Shown: piece by piece, positions 15,367-18,326 of the stretch
Numbering within the stretch: position 1 is the stretch's first letter
Layout: each line of letters begins with the position of its first letter
From: Chloroflexota bacterium
GTDB taxonomy: Bacteria > Chloroflexota > Limnocylindria > Limnocylindrales > CSP1-4
NCBI GenBank assembly: GCA_021812735.1
Contig: JAKAMV010000098.1
Span: 1-18,326 of the forward strand
Length of the DNA stretch: 18,326 bases
Direction of reading: 5' to 3'
Made by a program: the position numbers and the translations under genes
Notes under the pieces: generated by a model
The model's database searches: none
Told to the model about the DNA's origin: nothing
What the model saw: the letters and a program-made list of their open reading frames with translations, nothing else

Positions 15367-16530
15367 ATGGCGCGCCACGCAACCACAGGACCGCGCGGCG
15401 TCGCAGCACCAGCGGACGTCGGCGCCTTGCTGCGTCGGATGCCGAAGGCCGAGCTGCACCTGCACCTCGACGGCTCGCTGCGGCCTGCGACCGCCCTGGA
15501 GCTCGCCCGCGAACGTGGCTTCGACGCAGGGCTCGATCTGCCAGGCATGCGCTCCCGGCTCGCCGGCCCGGCGCAGGCCGCCAACCAGGCCGAGCTGCTG
15601 CGCGCCTTCGACCTGCCGATCGCCCTGCTCCAGGACCGCGAGAGCCTGCGACGCGTCACCGCCGAGCTCGTGGAGGACGTCGCGGCCGACGGGACGCGGT
15701 ACGTCGAGATCCGCTGGGCTCCCGCCCTCCACGTGCAGCGCGGCTTGCCCCTCGACGCCGCGATCGCGGCGGTGGTGGCCGGGGCCCGGGACGGCGTGGC
15801 CGCCGTCGTGCGACGCGCCGCGGTCGCCTCGCCGGCCCCCACCACGAGCGAACGCGCCATCTCCGATGCCGGGGCGTTGCCGCCCCTGACCGTCAGGCTC
15901 ATCGCAGTCGCCATGCGCACCCACGCGCCGGAGGCGAACGTGGCGGTGGCGGAGGCCGCCGCGCGGTTCACCGGCGCCTGGTTGACCGGCTTCGATCTCG
16001 CCGGACCCGAGGCCGCTCGGCCCGATCCGCTGCTCCATGCCCGTGCGATCGAAGCCGCGCGCGCCGCTGGACTCGCCATCACGGTCCACGCGGGTGAGTG
16101 GGGCGGCGCGGCGCAGGTCCGGCGGGCGCTCGCGCTCCGTCCGGCACGGATCGCACACGGCACCCCGGCCATCGACGATCCGGCGCTCGTCGCCGACCTG
16201 CGCGAGCGGGGCGTGACGCTCGACCTCTGTCCGACCAGCAACGTCCAGGCGGCGATCGTCCCGCGCCTGGCGGACCATCCCCTGCCGCGTCTCCTGCGGG
16301 CCGGCGTGCCGGTGACGCTCTCCACGGACGATCGAACGGTGAGCGCGGTGACGCTGGTCGAGGAATATCGCCGCGCGCTCGACGAGCTCGGTCTGACGCT
16401 CTCCGAGCTCTGGCGCGTCGATCGGCATGCGCTCGAGGCGGCGTTCCTGTGGGACGACGAAGCCCTGCGTGCCCGGCTCCTGGCGGCCTTCGATGCCTTC
16501 GCGGCCGCCGAGCCGCTGCTGCATACATGA
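15367..16530 (+). CDS. add: adenosine deaminase family protein
   Basis: A 387-residue metal-dependent hydrolase of purine salvage; the family turns adenosine into inosine and ammonia in the cytosol. Zinc ligands are His31 and His33 (PKAELHLHLDG), His241 (HAGE) and Asp321 (STDD). Catalytic residues are Glu244 in HAGE and His264 in RIAHGT. GFDLAGPE (208-215) and CPTSN (288-292) are also typical. It is longer than the usual 330-345 residues for two reasons: about 24 residues precede the PKAELH motif, and roughly 22 extra residues lie around 150-172 before VRLIAV. The ATG at 15367 is supported by the -10-like box just upstream; an ATG at 15439, directly at MPKAELH, is the alternative. Adenine or another aminodeoxy purine compound as substrate cannot be excluded. 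Confidence 0.9.
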   Translation: MARHATTGPRGVAAPADVGALLRRMPKAELHLHLDGSLRPATALELARERGFDAGLDLPGMRSRLAGPAQAANQAELLRAFDLPIALLQDRESLRRVTAELVEDVAADGTRYVEIRWAPALHVQRGLPLDAAIAAVVAGARDGVAAVVRRAAVASPAPTTSERAISDAGALPPLTVRLIAVAMRTHAPEANVAVAEAAARFTGAWLTGFDLAGPEAARPDPLLHARAIEAARAAGLAITVHAGEWGGAAQVRRALALRPARIAHGTPAIDDPALVADLRERGVTLDLCPTSNVQAAIVPRLADHPLPRLLRAGVPVTLSTDDRTVSAVTLVEEYRRALDELGLTLSELWRVDRHALEAAFLWDDEALRARLLAAFDAFAAAEPLLHT

Positions 16531-16553
16531 CGCACGGCGTGGTCCGACCCAGG

Positions 16554-17387
16554 TCAGGGCGTTCGGCCGCCGGATGGACCGCTCGCGAGCTGCGCCAGGG
16601 CGCGCCGCAGCTCCACGGCGTCGGCAGCGACCAGCGTCGGACGGCCGTCCGGCGGGAGCGCCTCGGCATCGGCCCGGCTCGTGACCCCGGTGAGCATCAG
16701 CACAGAGCGGGCGCCGATCCGGTTCGCCGCTGCGATATCGGTCAGGGCGCCGTCGCCGATCACGATCGCCTCCTGCGGCTCGCGTCCTACCGAGCGCGCC
16801 GCCTGCTCGAAGAGGATCGGCGACGGCTTGCCGACGACCAGGTCGGGCGGACGCTGAGCGGCCGTCTCGAGGGCCGCGACCACGGCGCCCGCCCCCGGCG
16901 CGAGCCCGTCGGCCGTCGGAAAGACGGGATCGCGGTTGGTGGCGACGAAGCGTGCGCCCGCACGGACCGCCTGCATCGCCACCGTGAGCCGCTGGTAGGT
17001 GAGATGGCGGTCGATCCCCACGACGACGGCGTCCGGGCCCGCCGCCAAGCCGCGCGCGGTCGGCGGGACGGTGCGCAGCCCGACGTCGCGCAGCTCGCGC
17101 GCCAGGCCCTCGGCGCCGAAGACCATCACGACGCGCAGCGGCGGATCGGCGGCGCGCAGGGCGAGGGCGGTCGCGCACGCCGAGGTGAAGACCGAGCCGG
17201 GGCCTACCGGCGCCCCGAGCCCTGCGAGCTGCTCCACGTACTCGCTCCGGTGGCGGCTCGAGTTGTTGGTGCAGTAGAGAACGAGGTCGCCGGCCGCCGC
17301 GCGCTCCGCCAGCACGGCGGCGACGCCGGGGACCGGTTGGCGCCCCCGATACAGGACGCCGTCGAGGTCGACCAGCAGCAGCATCAT
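16554..17387 (-). CDS. HAD-IIA phosphatase (NagD / phosphoglycolate phosphatase-like)
   Basis: A 277-residue soluble phosphatase of HAD subfamily IIA. Motif I is LLVDLDGVLYRG with nucleophile Asp7 and acid/base Asp9. Motif II is YCTNNSSR (38-45). The motif III lysine lies in VVGKPSP. Motif IV is VIGDGALTDIAAAN. The segment between motifs II and III holds the large C2 cap typical of NagD, the 4-nitrophenyl phosphatases and 2-phosphoglycolate phosphatases. The likely job is dephosphorylation of a nucleotide or sugar phosphate. Two ATGs stand in tandem at 17387 and 17384; the first lies 6 bases and the second 9 bases after a TACCAT box, and no Shine-Dalgarno is seen. It is convergent with adenosine deaminase (23-base gap) and divergent from the NYN-like gene. 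Substrate not determinable. Confidence 0.9.
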   Translation of the reverse strand: MMLLLVDLDGVLYRGRQPVPGVAAVLAERAAAGDLVLYCTNNSSRHRSEYVEQLAGLGAPVGPGSVFTSACATALALRAADPPLRVVMVFGAEGLARELRDVGLRTVPPTARGLAAGPDAVVVGIDRHLTYQRLTVAMQAVRAGARFVATNRDPVFPTADGLAPGAGAVVAALETAAQRPPDLVVGKPSPILFEQAARSVGREPQEAIVIGDGALTDIAAANRIGARSVLMLTGVTSRADAEALPPDGRPTLVAADAVELRRALAQLASGPSGGRTP

Positions 17388-17393
17388 GGCCCC

Positions 17394-17399
17394 ATGGTA
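17394..17399 (-). promoter_or_regulatory. -10-like box TACCAT for the HAD phosphatase gene
   Basis: TACCAT on the minus strand lies 6 bases before the first ATG (17387) and 9 before the second (17384). Its presence without a Shine-Dalgarno suggests a leaderless or very short leader. No -35 is visible. Confidence 0.42.
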
Positions 17400-17491
17400 G
17401 GGTGCCCGGGGCCAGCCATGCCGGGTGCGCGACGCGAGCCCGAAGCGTTTGTTCGGCGATGCGCGGCGGTCACCGAATGCGCGGTGGCCAG

Positions 17492-18184
17492 ATGAGGCGC
17501 CACGGTGATCCCTGGCGCGACGTGTCGGCGCTCCTTGTCGACGGCAACAACGTCCTCTACGCCTGGGCCGGTGACCCGGGCCCGGGGCCGCTCCACGGCT
17601 TGCTCGCGCGCCTCGCGGCCGCGGTGCCGCCCCGCATCGATACACAGGTGATCCTGGACGGGGCGCCCGATCCTGGTGCACCGGCCGCGACACGGATTCG
17701 CCCCGGGCTGGCGGTCCGGCATGCCGGTCGTCGCAGCGCCGATGCTCTGCTGGTCGAGCTCGTTGAAGCGCGGCCGTTCTTCGAGCGGGCGGGCGTGCTG
17801 GTCGTGACGAACGACCTGGCCCTCGGCGAGCGGGTCGGGCGAGCCGGCGGGCGAGCGCGCCCGGTCGGGTGGCTCGCGGAGCGGCTCGCCGACCGAACGA
17901 CGACGGCGCCACCCCACGGTGGGTCGATCGCCGGACCACGGCCGAGGCGGCTGCGCGGCGCATCCTTCCCGGGCGGGCAACCGACCGGGCCGGCAGAGCC
18001 GGGCAGCTCATGGCCCACGGCCGGCGCCCCACCCGCGGGCGCGCGACCGACGGCCAAGCGACCGGATCGGCCGGGAGGAGATCCCGACGTCGCGCCCCCG
18101 AACGCCGACGAGGCCGAGCGAGAGCCGTGGCGGCCCGGGCGCGGCGCGACCCGCAAGCGCGGCAACCCGCGGCGCGGCCACTGA
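17492..18184 (+). CDS. NYN/PIN-like domain protein (YacP/Rae1-type) with a disordered tail
   Basis: A 230-residue protein from the ATG at 17492. Residues 10-135 resemble a NYN/PIN-like nuclease domain: LLVDGNNVLYAW with Asp17, TQVILDG with Asp57, SADALLVELVE with Asp84, and VVTNDLALGERV with Asp108. These acidic residues would form the metal site of an RNA-cutting PIN-type active site, as in the YacP/Rae1 group of ribosome-associated mRNA endonucleases. Residues about 136-230 are Pro/Gly/Arg-rich, probably disordered, ending in a basic RKRGNPRRGH stretch that could bind RNA. The start is chosen from the short lead into the domain and a weak GGTGG upstream; in-frame ATGs and a GTG exist further up. 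Nuclease activity is inferred from the acidic residues only. Confidence 0.75.
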   Translation: MRRHGDPWRDVSALLVDGNNVLYAWAGDPGPGPLHGLLARLAAAVPPRIDTQVILDGAPDPGAPAATRIRPGLAVRHAGRRSADALLVELVEARPFFERAGVLVVTNDLALGERVGRAGGRARPVGWLAERLADRTTTAPPHGGSIAGPRPRRLRGASFPGGQPTGPAEPGSSWPTAGAPPAGARPTAKRPDRPGGDPDVAPPNADEAEREPWRPGRGATRKRGNPRRGH

Positions 18185-18326
18185 CTGCGAGCGACCGCCC
18201 CCGGGTGCGCCGCCCGGCCGACTCGCCGGGGAGTGGCTGGCGGCTGGCGCCGGTCCGGCCGTGCGGAGCGATCAGCGGCAGCGCGCGAACGGTGGGGCGA
18301 TGCGCGAGTGCGGACCCTGCCGTTCG

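Noticed and set aside
15352..17178. A 608-codon open frame on the minus strand opposite adenosine deaminase
   Set aside because: Shadow frame; adenosine deaminase motifs are complete on the plus strand and the HAD gene uses another frame.
18281..18326. A possible new gene start ending in MRECGPC, like a thioredoxin CGPC motif
   Set aside because: Only a few codons before the window edge and no ribosome site; four matching residues are too little.

Overview
This is a very GC-rich window (about 70% or more by eye) of ordinary bacterial chromosome, densely packed with genes, with no gap above about 240 bases. No RNA gene, insertion sequence, phage gene or CRISPR array is visible. The GlgC sequence style (GERLS, then PWDLDR), the GTG starts and several TANNNT boxes directly before start codons fit a Chloroflexota-like soil or freshwater lineage. 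That placement is an inference and an actinobacterial relative is not excluded.

Layout. 1-1371: a possible gene fragment leaving the left edge, a NUDIX hydrolase (+), and a TPR protein (-) convergent with it across two strong hairpins. 1465-6307: two short-chain dehydrogenases (SDRs) diverge from a 218-bp intergenic region. The right-hand one leads into a tight pair of genes resembling the two subunits of the glycine cleavage P-protein. 6340-10122 (-): glgC, a YbjN-like gene, a nicotinamidase-like gene and a nicotinate phosphoribosyltransferase gene; the last three overlap or nearly abut. 10306-15259 (-): a secreted coiled-coil M23 peptidase, a short prepilin peptidase, an M17 leucyl aminopeptidase and an unrecognised membrane-anchored helical protein. 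15367-18184: adenosine deaminase (+), a HAD-IIA phosphatase (-) convergent with it, and a NYN/PIN-like protein (+) divergent from the HAD gene. From 18185 to the right edge I see nothing convincing.

The most interesting part is 1465-6307. Both P-protein-like subunits keep the fold and the PLP-binding Lys and Asp. They have lost several signatures that are nearly invariant in true glycine decarboxylase, and no gcvH, gcvT or lpd lies nearby. With the adjacent SDRs this looks like an uncharacterised PLP-enzyme pathway, not the glycine cleavage system. The next locus makes nicotinate mononucleotide from nicotinamide (NAD salvage). A second theme is start architecture: five genes have a -10-like TANNNT box 6-8 bases before the start codon and no Shine-Dalgarno, suggesting leaderless transcripts, while other genes have strong Shine-Dalgarno sites.
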